Source: Rhizobium sp. SG_E_25_P2 (GTDB taxonomy: Bacteria; Pseudomonadota; Alphaproteobacteria; Rhizobiales; Rhizobiaceae). From it: a stretch of 64,000 nucleotides of DNA. Shown in pieces: positions 1-9,205 of the stretch (its first letter is position 1; each line of letters opens with the position of its first letter). Under the pieces are notes generated by a model that had not been told where the DNA came from, ran no database searches, and saw nothing but the letters and a program-made list of their open reading frames with translations. A program made the position numbers and the translations under genes. The stretch covers positions 186,001-250,000 of the forward strand of contig NZ_JARXVM010000002.1 in assembly GCF_029892285.1 (NCBI RefSeq). Reading direction: 5' to 3'.

Positions 1-671
1 CCCTTCTTGAAGTAGGATTGCGGAATGCCGTGATAGGAGGTCACCACCAGTTCCGGCTCCCAGTCGAGGCTGGCCAGATGCTTCTCGATCGATTTCGCCA
101 GCGCGTCGATATAGGCGGGATGATCGTGATAGGGCGGAACGGTGCGGAGCGCCGGCTGCCAGCGCATCGCCTTCAGCGCGTCGAAGGCCTTGTCGTTGAC
201 GGTCGCGGTCGTCGCCGCCGCATATTGCGGATAGAGCGGGAACAGCACAATCCGGTCGCAGCCTTGATCCTTCAGCGCGGTGATGCGATCCTTGATCGAG
301 GGCTGGCCGTAGCGCATGCCCCAGTCGACCACCACATTGGGGAGGTCGGCGAGGCGGGTCTGCATCTTCTCAGCTTGCGACCGCGTATAGGTGCGCAGAT
401 AGCTCTCATCGAGATCCTTGTTCCAAATCGCTTCATAGGCCTTGCCGACTTTTTGCGGACGCTTGTTGAGCACGATGCCGAACAGGATCGGATACCAGAA
501 CCAGGGCGACCATTCGATCACCCGACGATCCATCAGGAATTCCTTGAGATAACGCCGCATCGACGTGTAATCGGTGCCATCGGGCGTGCCGAGATTGACG
601 AGGAGAACCCCGACTTTTCCGATCTTGACCTGCGGATGGTTCGGCGGGAAGTGCTCTGGCGCGGCGCTCAT
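1..671 (-). CDS. hemH: Ferrochelatase, 3' end cut by window edge
   Basis: HemH inserts ferrous iron into protoporphyrin IX, the last step of protoheme synthesis, at the cytoplasmic membrane. About 223 N-terminal residues of a protein usually near 340-350 are visible. The N-terminal part reads KVGVLLVNLGTPDGT, a family hallmark. The conserved SYHGIP motif, whose histidine is a catalytic/metal-contacting residue, lies at about residues 210-216 near position 25-41. The ATG at 671 is preceded by GAAGGA. The gene is transcribed leftwards and leaves the window. It lies downstream of the 5'-nucleotidase gene on the same strand, but a terminator separates them, so it probably has its own promoter in 672-750. 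Confidence 0.95.
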   Translation of the reverse strand, partial: MSAAPEHFPPNHPQVKIGKVGVLLVNLGTPDGTDYTSMRRYLKEFLMDRRVIEWSPWFWYPILFGIVLNKRPQKVGKAYEAIWNKDLDESYLRTYTRSQAEKMQTRLADLPNVVVDWGMRYGQPSIKDRITALKDQGCDRIVLFPLYPQYAAATTATVNDKAFDALKAMRWQPALRTVPPYHDHPAYIDALAKSIEKHLASLDWEPELVVTSYHGIPQSYFKK

Positions 672-749
672 ATCCTGTCCTTCACATTATTGTTGTTTTA
701 CGCGGGGCGTCGCCCCTCGGATGAACCCGCATCGGATATAGAAAATAAA

Positions 750-775
750 GGCGGCCCGGAGAAGTCCGGACCGCC
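750..775 (-). terminator. Intrinsic terminator of the 5'-nucleotidase gene
   Basis: An 11-bp stem (one G-U pair in RNA) closes a CUUC tetraloop. On the minus strand it is followed by a T-rich tract (TTTATTTTC). It lies 25 bp past the nucleotidase stop codon and ahead of hemH. Confidence 0.85.
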
Positions 776-799
776 TCGAATGCGCGCCGATGTCGCGGC

Positions 800-2698
800 T
801 TACTTGGCCGGGACGGTCAACTCTCCACCGACGGGCAGGGCCCGCGGCTTGAGCGATTTGTTGGCCTCGGCGATCTTCTTCCAGTCGAAGCCGGTGCCAT
901 AGAACTTCTCGGCCAGATCCCAGAACGTGTCGCCCTTGGCGATCACATGCTTGGTCTCGGTCGGTTTGGCGGCCTCAGTCGCAGCAGGGGCCGCAGCCGG
1001 TGCGGTCTCTGCGGCGGGCTTGGCTTCAGTTGCGGGCTTGGCTTCGGCAGCCGGCTTCACCTCTGCGGCCGGTTGGGCGACAGGCTTGGCGAGTTCGGTG
1101 ATGCGGCCGTCGAGATAGGGCTTGTAGGGCGAGTTCTTGCCGATGTAATCCGCGACCGTGTCTTCAAGGCTCGGACCGAAGTCATAGGCCTTGATTGCCT
1201 TTTCGGCGAAGACCTTGTAGCCGTCGCCGCCCTGGCGGGTGTAGTTGTTGGCCACAACGCCATAGGTCTTGGCAGGATCGATCGGCTTGAAGGCGTCGCC
1301 ATCCTTCACCTGCACGTCCGACACGCGCGAACCGGCGGGCTTTGAGGCGTCAAAGGCGAATTTCAGGCCTGCCACTTGCGGGAAACGGCCCTTGCCTTCT
1401 TCAACCTGGCTGACGCCGCTTTCAAGCGCCGCGACCACGTCCTCACCCTTGAGCTGGAAGGTGGCGATGGTGTTCTGGAAAGGCAGCACCGTCAGAACCT
1501 CGCCCATCGACACGTCTCCACCGTCGATCGAGGCGCGCAGGCCGCCGCCATTGGCGAAGGCGATCTCGATGCCCTGATCCTTGACGCGGTCAAGCATGGC
1601 GTCGGCGACGAGATTGCCCATCTCGCATTCGCGGGCGCGGCAATTGTCGCGGGATCCGTCGATCGCCGCTGTGCTCGCGCCGATCACCTTGGCTTTCAGC
1701 GCTTCGATCGGCGCGCCGAGTTCCTTGACCTTGGCCACATAGGCTTCGTCGGGCTTGACCGAGGCGTCGAGCAGCTTCGGCGCGCCCGTTGCCGATTTCA
1801 CCTTGCCGGCGTCGTCGAACACCAGCTTCAGTTCGCCGAGATATTTGGAATAGGCATAGGCCGTGACAACAGGCACTTCGATGCCAGCCGGATCCTTCAC
1901 CATGGTCGGGTAGGGGCCGGCGGCCTTCTCGTCGGTGTTGGACAGCAGCGTGTGGCTATGGGCTCCGACGATCACGTCGATGCCATCAACCGCTGCGGCA
2001 ATCTGCTTGTCGCGGGGATAGCCGACATGCGACAGCAGCACGATCTTGTTGACGCCCTGGGCTTCGACATCCTTCACCGCCGCCTTGAGATAGGTGATCT
2101 CGTCCTCGAACAGGATCGAGGGGCCGGGAGAAGACGTCTCGGGCGTATCGGTGGCGAGCACGGAGAGGATCGCGACCTTCTGGCCGCCGACATCGGCGAT
2201 CACATACGGCTTCAACTTGCCGCCAACAGGCGAGCTCGCGGGCGCCATCACATTGCCGGAGATGATCGGGAACTTGGCCGCGTCGATGAACTTGGCGAGT
2301 TCTTCGGGACCGTCGTCGAATTCATGATTTCCGACCGCCATGGCGTCAAAGCCGATGCCGTTCATGAAGTCGGCGATCGCCTTGGTCTTGTAGGTCGAGT
2401 AGAACAGCGAGCCCTGCGCCTGGTCGCCGGCGTCGAGCACCAGCACATTGCCGTTGGCCGCCTTGATCGCCGAGCGAGCCTGATCGATGGCTGTCTTCAT
2501 GCGGGCGATGCCGCCGAAGCATTCGCTTTTGCCTTCCTCTTCCGCCGAGCATGTCGAATCGTATTTGTTGATCGCCTCGATGCGGGAGTGGAAATCGTTG
2601 ATGTGAAGGATGTTCAATTCATAATCGGCAAGCGCCGCGCCAGCGGAAAGCGCGAGCGCCGATGCCCCCAAAAGTGCAAGACGAAGCAATTTCTTCAT
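800..2698 (-). CDS. Secreted 5'-nucleotidase/2',3'-cyclic phosphodiesterase family protein with C-terminal LysM domain
   Basis: A periplasmic or surface nucleotide-scavenging metallophosphoesterase of about 632 residues. A signal peptide covers residues 1-24 (MKKLLRLALLGASALALSAG). The metallophosphatase domain follows, with the metal-ligand motifs HINDFHS, DAGDQAQGS, GNHEFD and GAHSHT. The C-terminal substrate domain includes ANGGGLR and the NNYTRQGGDGY segment. After about residue 545 comes an Ala/Pro/Glu/Lys-rich linker of short imperfect repeats (KPAAEA type), then a LysM domain starting at HVIAKGDTFWDLA. The ATG at 2698 is chosen over the upstream one at 2725 because GGGAG precedes it and the signal peptide starts there. 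A LysM tail is not standard for UshA-like enzymes and suggests peptidoglycan anchoring. Confidence 0.93.
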   Translation of the reverse strand: MKKLLRLALLGASALALSAGAALADYELNILHINDFHSRIEAINKYDSTCSAEEEGKSECFGGIARMKTAIDQARSAIKAANGNVLVLDAGDQAQGSLFYSTYKTKAIADFMNGIGFDAMAVGNHEFDDGPEELAKFIDAAKFPIISGNVMAPASSPVGGKLKPYVIADVGGQKVAILSVLATDTPETSSPGPSILFEDEITYLKAAVKDVEAQGVNKIVLLSHVGYPRDKQIAAAVDGIDVIVGAHSHTLLSNTDEKAAGPYPTMVKDPAGIEVPVVTAYAYSKYLGELKLVFDDAGKVKSATGAPKLLDASVKPDEAYVAKVKELGAPIEALKAKVIGASTAAIDGSRDNCRARECEMGNLVADAMLDRVKDQGIEIAFANGGGLRASIDGGDVSMGEVLTVLPFQNTIATFQLKGEDVVAALESGVSQVEEGKGRFPQVAGLKFAFDASKPAGSRVSDVQVKDGDAFKPIDPAKTYGVVANNYTRQGGDGYKVFAEKAIKAYDFGPSLEDTVADYIGKNSPYKPYLDGRITELAKPVAQPAAEVKPAAEAKPATEAKPAAETAPAAAPAATEAAKPTETKHVIAKGDTFWDLAEKFYGTGFDWKKIAEANKSLKPRALPVGGELTVPAK

Positions 2699-2785
2699 GT
2701 CGTTCTCCCTGTTGCCGGATGTCATGCCGAAAGCATTATCCGGATCATATGACAGTCATTCATTGAAGGATCGCCTTGGTCGACG

Positions 2786-3157
2786 TTACATCACGCCCGG
2801 TTTACGGGTGAGCGTGAACTGAGCGCCGGAATCTGCTGTGCAGTTGAGTTGCTGGGGCGAAATCAGCGCGCAATTGACGCGCGACTGCTTGTTCTGCACA
2901 TGCGATGTCAGGCTGATTTCATAAAGGTTCGGGCCCTGGCCCTTCACATAGGTGCCGGACGCCAGCAACTGGTTGGTATCGGTCGTCCGCGTGTTGAAGT
3001 TTCCGGCCTGGAAGGTCGACAGCAGGCCGTTGGGGTCACTCCAGGCGCCCTCGATCGTGACAGGTTGCGGCGCGGTCGGCAGGGGTCTTGCCTGTTCCGT
3101 GGCGCAGGAGGAAAGCGTGGCTGCGGCTGCGAGGGCCGCGAGGGCGAAAAACTTCAT
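2786..3157 (-). CDS. omp10: Omp10-type outer membrane lipoprotein
   Basis: A 123-residue lipoprotein. The N-terminal signal ends in a lipobox (LSSC, lipidated Cys18), and a short mature domain follows. From memory the mature part matches Brucella Omp10 closely: GAWSDPNGL, the TRTTDTNQ block, SRVNCALISPQQLNCT and the FTLTRK end. The family is restricted to Hyphomicrobiales and sits in the outer membrane; its molecular function is unknown. The ATG is preceded by GGGAG. The gene stands alone between the nucleotidase and homospermidine synthase genes, all on the minus strand. Confidence 0.88.
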   Translation of the reverse strand: MKFFALAALAAAATLSSCATEQARPLPTAPQPVTIEGAWSDPNGLLSTFQAGNFNTRTTDTNQLLASGTYVKGQGPNLYEISLTSHVQNKQSRVNCALISPQQLNCTADSGAQFTLTRKPGVM

Positions 3158-3326
3158 TGACGTCTCCCGAAGGCTGCGGCTGTCCTTCGGCGGGACAGTC
3201 GCCTCTGCTTTGTTTGCGCCATACTGGCGCTATTGCGCTGCGAAAGCAAGGCTTTGCGGGCAAGGGAGAGGCAGAAGGGCGCTCAGTCGGGATCGGGACG
3301 TCCCAAAACGCGTCGACCAAAAGAAA

Positions 3327-3347
3327 CGCCCCGTGACACACGGGGCG
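3327..3347 (-). terminator. Intrinsic terminator of homospermidine synthase gene
   Basis: A perfect 9-bp stem (CGCCCCGTG with its complement) has a 3-nt loop. On the minus strand it is followed by TTTCTTTT. It lies 28 bp past the hss stop codon. Confidence 0.88.
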
Positions 3348-3374
3348 CTTGCAAGTCGTTGTTGGCGCGATCTT

Positions 3375-4820
3375 TCAGCGAACGAGAATGTTGCGGAACT
3401 GCCAAGGGTCTGATGTGTCGAGGTCTTCGGCGAACAGGCCCGGACGGCCATCGAGCGGCGTCCAGTCGGTGTAATGGCCTTCGACCGGGCCGAGATAGGG
3501 CGACTGCACTTCCAGGCAGCGTTTGTAGTCCATCTCGTCGGCCTCGACGATGCCGGCTTCCGGGTTCTCGAGCGCCCAGACCATGCCGGCGAGGACTGCG
3601 GAGGTCACCTGCAGGCCGGTCGCGTTCTGGTAGGGAGCCAGCGAACGGGCCTCATCGAGCGACAGCCGCGAGCCGAACCAATAGGCGTTCTTCTCATGGC
3701 CATAAAGCAGCACGCCGAGTTCATCGACGCCATCCACCAATTCGTTCTCGTCGAGAACATGCAGGACAGGCTGGGCGTTGCCGCCATTGCCGAACATTTC
3801 ATGCAGCGACAGCACGGCGTCATTGGACGGATGATAGGCGTAGTGGCAGGTCGGCCGGTAGGTTACGTCGCCATCCTTGTCGCGCACCGTGAAATAGTCG
3901 GCGATCGAAATCGACTCGTTGTGGGTGACGAGGAAGCCATATTGGGGGCCAGGCGTCGGGCACCAGCTGCGCACGCGGGTATTGGCGCCGGGCTGCTCGA
4001 GGAAAATGGCGGCCTTGCTGCCCTTCTTCTGCTTGCGGGCGTTCTTGGGCATCCAGTTTTCATGCGTGCCCCAGCCGAGTTCGGCGGGCTGCAGGCCTTC
4101 CGAAATGAAGCCTTCCACCGACCAGGTGTTCCAGAAGGTGTTGAACGGCTTCGGATTCTTGGTGCGCTGGGTGTCGCGCTCGGCGATGTGGACGCCCTTG
4201 ACGCCGAGCTTCTTCATCAACTTGGCCCAGCCTTCGCGATCATCGGCTGCGGGTTCATCGAATTTCAGGCCGATCTCATGGGCGAGATTGACCAGCGCCT
4301 GCTTGACGAACCAAGACACCATGCCGGGATTTGCGCCGCAGCAAGACACGGCGGTGGCGCCGCCGGGGTTCTTGGCCTTTTCGGCCCGCGCAGTCTCGCG
4401 CAGCGCATAATTGGTGCGCGAAGCGTTGTCCTTGTCCTTGTCGAAATAGAAACCAAGCCATGGTTCGACGACAGTATCGATATAGAGCGCATTAACCTTG
4501 CGGCACAGCTTCATCAGATCGACGGAAGAGGTGTCGACCGAGAGATTGACGCAGAAGCCCTGGCCTTCGCCCTCGGTCAGGAGCGGCTTGAGCAGGGTCT
4601 TGTAGTTTTCCTTGGTGACATGCGCCTGGATATGCCTGACGCCATGCTTGGCCAGGATGCCGCTCTCGTCGGCGTTGGGATCGATCACCACCATGCGGTT
4701 CTTGTCGAATTTAAAGTGACGCTCAATAAGGGGCAGCGTGCCGCGGCCAATCGAGCCGAAACCGATCATCACGATCGGACCCGTGATTTCGCCATAAACC
4801 GGATGGGTGGATTCTGTCAT
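3375..4820 (-). CDS. hss: Homospermidine synthase
   Basis: Converts putrescine (and spermidine) to sym-homospermidine, NAD-dependent and cytoplasmic; this is a typical polyamine route in rhizobia and relatives. The 481-residue length is normal for bacterial Hss. The N-terminus has a Rossmann nucleotide-binding motif (MIGFGSIGRGTLP). The saccharopine-dehydrogenase-like fold continues through CGANPGMVSW and the C-terminal YWFGSRLS block. A longer reading frame starts at 5030, but the ATG at 4820 is chosen because AGGAGA precedes it and the family N-terminus begins here. A terminator follows the stop codon. Confidence 0.95.
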   Translation of the reverse strand: MTESTHPVYGEITGPIVMIGFGSIGRGTLPLIERHFKFDKNRMVVIDPNADESGILAKHGVRHIQAHVTKENYKTLLKPLLTEGEGQGFCVNLSVDTSSVDLMKLCRKVNALYIDTVVEPWLGFYFDKDKDNASRTNYALRETARAEKAKNPGGATAVSCCGANPGMVSWFVKQALVNLAHEIGLKFDEPAADDREGWAKLMKKLGVKGVHIAERDTQRTKNPKPFNTFWNTWSVEGFISEGLQPAELGWGTHENWMPKNARKQKKGSKAAIFLEQPGANTRVRSWCPTPGPQYGFLVTHNESISIADYFTVRDKDGDVTYRPTCHYAYHPSNDAVLSLHEMFGNGGNAQPVLHVLDENELVDGVDELGVLLYGHEKNAYWFGSRLSLDEARSLAPYQNATGLQVTSAVLAGMVWALENPEAGIVEADEMDYKRCLEVQSPYLGPVEGHYTDWTPLDGRPGLFAEDLDTSDPWQFRNILVR

Positions 4821-5080
4821 TTTGGGCTGGTTCTCCTGTGGTCCATGATGGACACCACCACTAATCACATTTTCATGACACAAAAAAGAGCCCGATTCAT
4901 TGCTGTCGCGGCGCTGCGGCTTCCCGGGACGTCGGATCCGGCCGAGATGAGAATTTAATAAGTTCTTGTCGAAAGCATCGCGCAATATAAAAATAGCATT
5001 GAAGTGTCTGCCTGATTCGTCTGATGACAACAGGAATGTATTGCGTTTCCCTTATATTTAAATTCGATAGGGAGTCGAGC

Positions 5081-5725
5081 ATGCTTATAGCCAGACTATT
5101 TCCACCGAAGATCCTCGCAGCCTGTTCACTCCTGTTTGTTTTAGTGATTTCTGATGTTTCGGGCGTCTCCGAGCGCAAGGCCGTTCCCGTCACGCCGCGC
5201 TCGAAGGTCGCTGAACTCGACGCAACCGTTTTCGGCGCGAGCTTTCGCGCCGGTCTGCCCGATGTCGCGTGGGAGGCGTTGCGGGGAGCCGCCGAAGCCC
5301 CGAGCGCTGCGTCTGTGATCTCGGGCGCACTTCACGGTCTTCTGAGGCCGGCGACGTCGGCGCCGAAGATACGGCTGCAAAGCGCCGTGCTCGCCGAACT
5401 CTGTGACGCCGATCTCCGCGCTGCGGCTTGTCGCGGTCCGGAGCATGGCCAGCCCCGCTTCCAGCTCCGGCTGCGCGCCATGTTGACGCGCGATCAGGCG
5501 CTCGCCGCCGCAACGATGACGTTGGAGGATGGCGGCGAGCCCGCACGCACAAGCCGCGCTGGCGACTGCGCCGAGGGCAAGCCATGCCCGGTTGCCGTCG
5601 TTGAAAAGGGTGCGATGGTGGTGAGCGTCGGCTACCGTCCCGAAGAGACCGTGCCGGAGGATCTCACCGCATCGCTCGCGCCGGCCCGGATGGTCGGCGG
5701 CGTCATGATCAAAACCTATCGCTGA
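5081..5725 (+). CDS. Hypothetical exported protein
   Basis: A 214-residue protein I do not recognise. The N-terminus has a hydrophobic segment (LAACSLLFVLVISDVSG) typical of a signal peptide. The rest is alanine-rich, with four cysteines in the middle and late part (residue spacing suggests possible disulphides), which fits export. AGGGAG precedes the ATG at 5081; an in-frame ATG at 5024 lacks this. The stop codon overlaps the end of the convergent DUF3445 gene by 10 bases. A long open frame on the opposite strand covers the same DNA, but the ribosome site and signal peptide favour this reading. Confidence 0.6.
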   Translation: MLIARLFPPKILAACSLLFVLVISDVSGVSERKAVPVTPRSKVAELDATVFGASFRAGLPDVAWEALRGAAEAPSAASVISGALHGLLRPATSAPKIRLQSAVLAELCDADLRAAACRGPEHGQPRFQLRLRAMLTRDQALAAATMTLEDGGEPARTSRAGDCAEGKPCPVAVVEKGAMVVSVGYRPEETVPEDLTASLAPARMVGGVMIKTYR

Positions 5726-6609
5726 AGCTGATCGTCGCGCAGAAAGCGGATGATCGCGTCCCGACGTGCGACCATGCCTTTGTAGGCAAGTTGTTCTGGG
5801 GTGAACTCGCCGAGCTTGTCGGCCAGCGCCGAAGCGAGCGCGGCCAGCGCCGGATCCGTCTTCAGCCTTGCGATCGGATCGTTGTAGATCCTTATCGTGA
5901 AAACGATCGCGCCCGTCTTTGGCAGGCGACGCAACGTCTGGCGCTCGACCCGGATGAAATTGATCGCCGGCGTGAAGGTGTTGCGCTCGGCGCGCGCGCC
6001 TTTCTCTGGCGGCCAGAACAGGTCGCCCGACGGATAGATCGACCAGTTCAGCCGCATGGCGGGCAGGTCGGGCTGCAGATTGTCGAAAATGCGGTTGAGC
6101 ATCATGGCGTTGCGGGTGCCGCCGGCGTAATCCGGCACATGCGCATGCACGCCCTCCATCGGCAGGCCCGCCTTTTCCTTGAGGGACCAGGCGGAGGGAA
6201 AGGCGACGAAGCCTGCCGTCAGGGTCCAGGCGCCGTTGCGCTTTTCGAGAATGGCGAGATCGTCCTGCACCAGTCGACCTGCGGTCACCAGGGGCGCATC
6301 GGCGGAACAGAGAGGGATGTCGCGTCCGGCCACGCTCACGCCATCCACTGTCTTCCGCCAGCGGTCGCCATGGCGGACCAGGAGATGGTCGGCCAAGAGC
6401 GCTAGACATTCCGCCTGCGCATCGCGCGAGGCTGGGTCGTCCTGAAACACCTCGTCGCGCCGCTCGGCGAGAAGCCGGTCCTTCTCATCGAGATAGACGG
6501 GGAGATCGTCATCCGGCTCGATCCAGTCGGCGGGGTCAATCGCCGAGAGACCGATGGCGAATGGTTTCAGCGCGCTGGCATAGGGCGTGTATCGGAGCGC
6601 CTCCGTCAT
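5716..6609 (-). CDS. Heme-dependent oxidative N-demethylase family protein (DUF3445)
   Basis: A 297-residue member of the DUF3445 family, whose characterised member is a heme-binding oxidative N-demethylase acting on dimethylamine. Recognised from the overall pattern: the YTPYASALKPFAIGL start, a central PSAWSLKEKAG motif followed by HAHVPDY, the LNRIFDNLQP and RLNWSIYP blocks, and a C-terminal RVERQTLRRLP segment found in most members. The substrate in this organism is unknown. Two bases separate it from the end of the upstream YciI-like gene on the same strand, so the two are probably co-transcribed. Confidence 0.85.
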   Translation of the reverse strand: MTEALRYTPYASALKPFAIGLSAIDPADWIEPDDDLPVYLDEKDRLLAERRDEVFQDDPASRDAQAECLALLADHLLVRHGDRWRKTVDGVSVAGRDIPLCSADAPLVTAGRLVQDDLAILEKRNGAWTLTAGFVAFPSAWSLKEKAGLPMEGVHAHVPDYAGGTRNAMMLNRIFDNLQPDLPAMRLNWSIYPSGDLFWPPEKGARAERNTFTPAINFIRVERQTLRRLPKTGAIVFTIRIYNDPIARLKTDPALAALASALADKLGEFTPEQLAYKGMVARRDAIIRFLRDDQLQR

Positions 6610-6611
6610 GA

Positions 6612-6899
6612 TCAGGTGTCCTTGAGCGCGTCAAAACCGGCGGCGACCGTGGTCACGGTGACGTCTGTGATGGCGTAATCGGCGATCCCGTGAATGACGA
6701 AAGGGTCTGTCGCGCAATAGGCCTCGATCGCGGCGCGGTCGCCGCGGGCAAAAATCACCCCGCCAGTGCGCGGCGTCTTGCGGCCGGAGCCTAAAAACCA
6801 GCCTTGTTCATAGCCTTGCTTCACCCAGGCCAGATGCGGCGTCATCTGCGCATCCGCCTGTTCGAGGGCAACTTTATAGGTGAGGTCGAGGATCAGCAT
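6612..6899 (-). CDS. YciI-like protein
   Basis: A 95-residue small protein of the YciI/dimeric alpha-beta barrel superfamily, with the sequence LILDLTYKVALEQADA at the start, a central HLAWVKQGYEQG helix, and GRKTPRTGGVIFARG followed by DPFVIHGIADY. These correspond to the two half-barrel strands and the conserved Asp-Pro-Phe of the family. Some family members bind small molecules or act as dehydrochlorinases; the role here is unknown. The ATG at 6899 is used rather than an upstream in-frame start at 7040 because it matches the family N-terminus and has CCGGAG upstream. It is divergent from trhO and precedes the DUF3445 gene. Confidence 0.82.
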   Translation of the reverse strand: MLILDLTYKVALEQADAQMTPHLAWVKQGYEQGWFLGSGRKTPRTGGVIFARGDRAAIEAYCATDPFVIHGIADYAITDVTVTTVAAGFDALKDT

Positions 6900-7021
6900 G
6901 AACGGCTCCGGATTTTTCCGGCGCCGACTGTGGTCGAGACCCGCGCTGAAAGCAAGATCCGAGGGCCTTTCGAGCCGCCTGCGCCGTTGCGCTTTTTCGC
7001 CAAAAGGATTATGCCGCCGCC

Positions 7022-7966
7022 ATGATCGAAAACGCCGCAAATCCCAGCTCTTCCCCTGCGCAGCCCTATCTCGTGGCGGCGCTGTACCACTTTGTCGCCT
7101 TCCCCCGTTTTCGCGACATACGCGAGCCGCTTCAGGCGCTGTGCGAGGCGGGCGGGGTCAAGGGCACGCTGCTTCTCGCCCATGAAGGCATCAACGGCAC
7201 CATTGCCGGACCTGATGAAGGCGTGCGCGCCGTGCTGGCTTATCTCAGGGCGCAGCCGGAATTTGCCGGTCTCGAACACAAGGAAAGTCGCGCCTCCAAG
7301 GAGCCTTTCCTGCGCATGAAGGTGCGGCTTAAGAAAGAGATCGTCACCATGGGCGTCGAGGATATCGATCCGATGCGCGTGGTGGGGACCTATGTCGCCC
7401 CAAAGGACTGGAATGCGCTGATCTCTGATCCCGACACGATCGTGATCGACACCCGCAACGACTACGAGACCGATATCGGCCTGTTCAAGGGCGCGGTCGA
7501 TCCGCGCATCAAGACCTTCCGCGAATTTCCGGACTGGGTCCGCGAGCATGAAGGCCTGCACAACAAGCCGAAGATCGCCATGTATTGCACCGGCGGCATT
7601 CGTTGCGAAAAGGCGACCGCCTTCATGAAGGAGCAGGGCTTCGACGAGGTCTATCACCTCAAGGGCGGCATCCTGAAATATCTCGAAGAGGTGGCGCCGG
7701 AGGAAAGCCTCTGGGAAGGCGCCTGCTTCGTCTTCGACGAACGCGTCTCCGTCGAACATGGGCTGAAGGAGGGCGGCCATCGCCTGTGCCGCGCCTGCCG
7801 CCATCCGCTGACCGCCGAAGACATGACCGCCAAGACCTTTGAAGCCGGCGTCAGCTGTCCGCATTGCCATGACAGCCGCACGGATGAGGATCGCGCCCGC
7901 TTCCGCTCTCGCGAAAAGCAGATGCAGCTCGCCCGCGCCCGCGGTTCACGGCATCTCGGCTCCTGA
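7022..7966 (+). CDS. trhO: tRNA uridine(34) hydroxylase (rhodanese-like, YceA type)
   Basis: Oxygen-dependent hydroxylation of U34 in the anticodon of certain tRNAs, giving 5-hydroxyuridine. The 314-residue protein has the YceA layout. An N-terminal acylphosphatase-like half contains [17 protein letters not shown] rhodanese domain follows, with the IDTRNDYE motif and an active-site loop [11 protein letters not shown] carrying the catalytic cysteine. A C-terminal cysteine-rich tail ([13 protein letters not shown]) looks metal-binding. The start at 7022 is the first good ATG. The gene is divergent from the YciI-like gene and 24 bp upstream of the aminotransferase. Confidence 0.93.
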   Translation: MIENAANPSSSPAQPYLVAALYHFVAFPRFRDIREPLQALCEAGGVKGTLLLAHEGINGTIAGPDEGVRAVLAYLRAQPEFAGLEHKESRASKEPFLRMKVRLKKEIVTMGVEDIDPMRVVGTYVAPKDWNALISDPDTIVIDTRNDYETDIGLFKGAVDPRIKTFREFPDWVREHEGLHNKPKIAMYCTGGIRCEKATAFMKEQGFDEVYHLKGGILKYLEEVAPEESLWEGACFVFDERVSVEHGLKEGGHRLCRACRHPLTAEDMTAKTFEAGVSCPHCHDSRTDEDRARFRSREKQMQLARARGSRHLGS

Positions 7967-7990
7967 ATTTCAACACGCTAGGAAAACCCC

Positions 7991-9172
7991 ATGTTCGAAA
8001 CGCTTACGCTCGCCCCGCCCGACAAGATCCTCAGCCTCTCGGTGCTTTACCGCAACGATCCGCGCGCGGAGAAAATGGACCTCGGCGTCGGCGTCTACAA
8101 GGACTCCGAAGGCCGCACGCTGATCATGAATGCGGTGCGCGAGGCGGAAAAGCGTCTCTATGACAGTCAGACCACCAAGACCTATGTCGGCATGGGCGGC
8201 GATGACGGTTTCAACAAGGGCATGCTCAAGCTGGTGTTCGGCGAAGACGCCGACGTCTCGCGCATGTTCGCCTGCCAGACGGCCGGCGGTTCGGGCGCGC
8301 TGCGCACCATCGCCGACCTGCTCAAAAAAGCCAAGCCTGACGCGACCGTCTGGCTGTCGGACCCGACCTGGGCCAACCATGCGCCGATCCTGACGGCGGG
8401 CGGTCTGAAAACCGCCACCTATCCCTATTTCGACGCGGCGACCGGCGGCGTGAAGTTCGACGCCATGGTCGAGGCGCTCAAGAAGATCCCGGCCGGCGAC
8501 GTCGTGCTTCTGCATGGCTGCTGCCACAATCCGACCGGCGCCAACCTGACGCTCGACCAGTGGGCTGTGGTGGCTGACATCCTGGTTGAGAAGGGCCTGT
8601 TCCCCTTCGTCGATCTCGCCTATCAGGGTTTCGGCGACGGGCTTGAGGAAGACGCGGCCTCCGTGCGCCTTCTTGCCGCCAAGGTTCCGGAAATGGCGAT
8701 CGCCACCTCCTGCTCCAAGAATTTCTCTGTTTATCGCGATCGCGTCGGCGCCGTCATCCTCATGGCCCCGGACGCCGAGCGCGCCAAGATCGCCGGCAGC
8801 CAGGCGCTGATCGTCACTCGCGTGCTCTATTCCATGCCGCCGGATCATGCCGCCGCCGCCGTCCGCATCATCCTCGAAGACGATGCGCTGCGGGCCAACT
8901 GGAAGACCGAGCTTGAAGAGATGCGCCTGCGCATGCTCAATCTCCGCACCGGTTTCGCCGAGGCGCTGCGCCGCCAGTCCAACTCGTCGCGTTTCGATTT
9001 CATCGCCGAACATCGCGGCATGTTCTCGCGTCTCGGCATCACCGAGGATCAGGTCAATCGTCTGCGCGAGGAATACGGGATCTATATGGTCGGCGACAGC
9101 CGCTTCAATGTGGCGGGTCTGAAGGAAGACCGGCTCGAAGACCTCGCCAAGGCGGTCGTCTCCGTACTCTGA
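7991..9172 (+). CDS. tyrB: Aromatic amino acid / aspartate aminotransferase (class I)
   Basis: PLP-dependent transamination of aromatic amino acids and aspartate with 2-oxoglutarate. The 393-residue length matches the TyrB/AspC family. Family marks are LGVGVYKDSEG near the N-terminus, HGCCHNPTG (the Asn and Pro near the cofactor), DLAYQGFG, and the PLP-lysine site SCSKNFSVYRDRVG. The C-terminal GMFSRLGIT and the substrate-binding arginine in GDSRFNVAGL are also present. The ribosome site is AGGAAAA. TyrB versus AspC specificity cannot be fixed from sequence alone, so the gene symbol is tentative. Confidence 0.9.
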   Translation: MFETLTLAPPDKILSLSVLYRNDPRAEKMDLGVGVYKDSEGRTLIMNAVREAEKRLYDSQTTKTYVGMGGDDGFNKGMLKLVFGEDADVSRMFACQTAGGSGALRTIADLLKKAKPDATVWLSDPTWANHAPILTAGGLKTATYPYFDAATGGVKFDAMVEALKKIPAGDVVLLHGCCHNPTGANLTLDQWAVVADILVEKGLFPFVDLAYQGFGDGLEEDAASVRLLAAKVPEMAIATSCSKNFSVYRDRVGAVILMAPDAERAKIAGSQALIVTRVLYSMPPDHAAAAVRIILEDDALRANWKTELEEMRLRMLNLRTGFAEALRRQSNSSRFDFIAEHRGMFSRLGITEDQVNRLREEYGIYMVGDSRFNVAGLKEDRLEDLAKAVVSVL

Positions 9173-9180
9173 AAAGCAAC

Positions 9181-9205
9181 AAGGGCGGCTCTCAACGCCG
9201 CCCTT
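9181..9205. terminator. Hairpin between convergent aminotransferase and FbpB-type permease genes
   Basis: A 9-bp perfect stem (AAGGGCGGC with its complement) has a 7-nt loop. It overlaps the permease stop codon. A TTTT run follows only on the minus strand, so it mainly serves the permease gene and may act in both directions. Confidence 0.65.

Noticed and set aside
5141-6409. Antisense open frame over the DUF3445 and hypothetical genes
   Set aside because: It lies in another frame of the DUF3445 gene and shows no protein family; the DUF3445 reading is clear.
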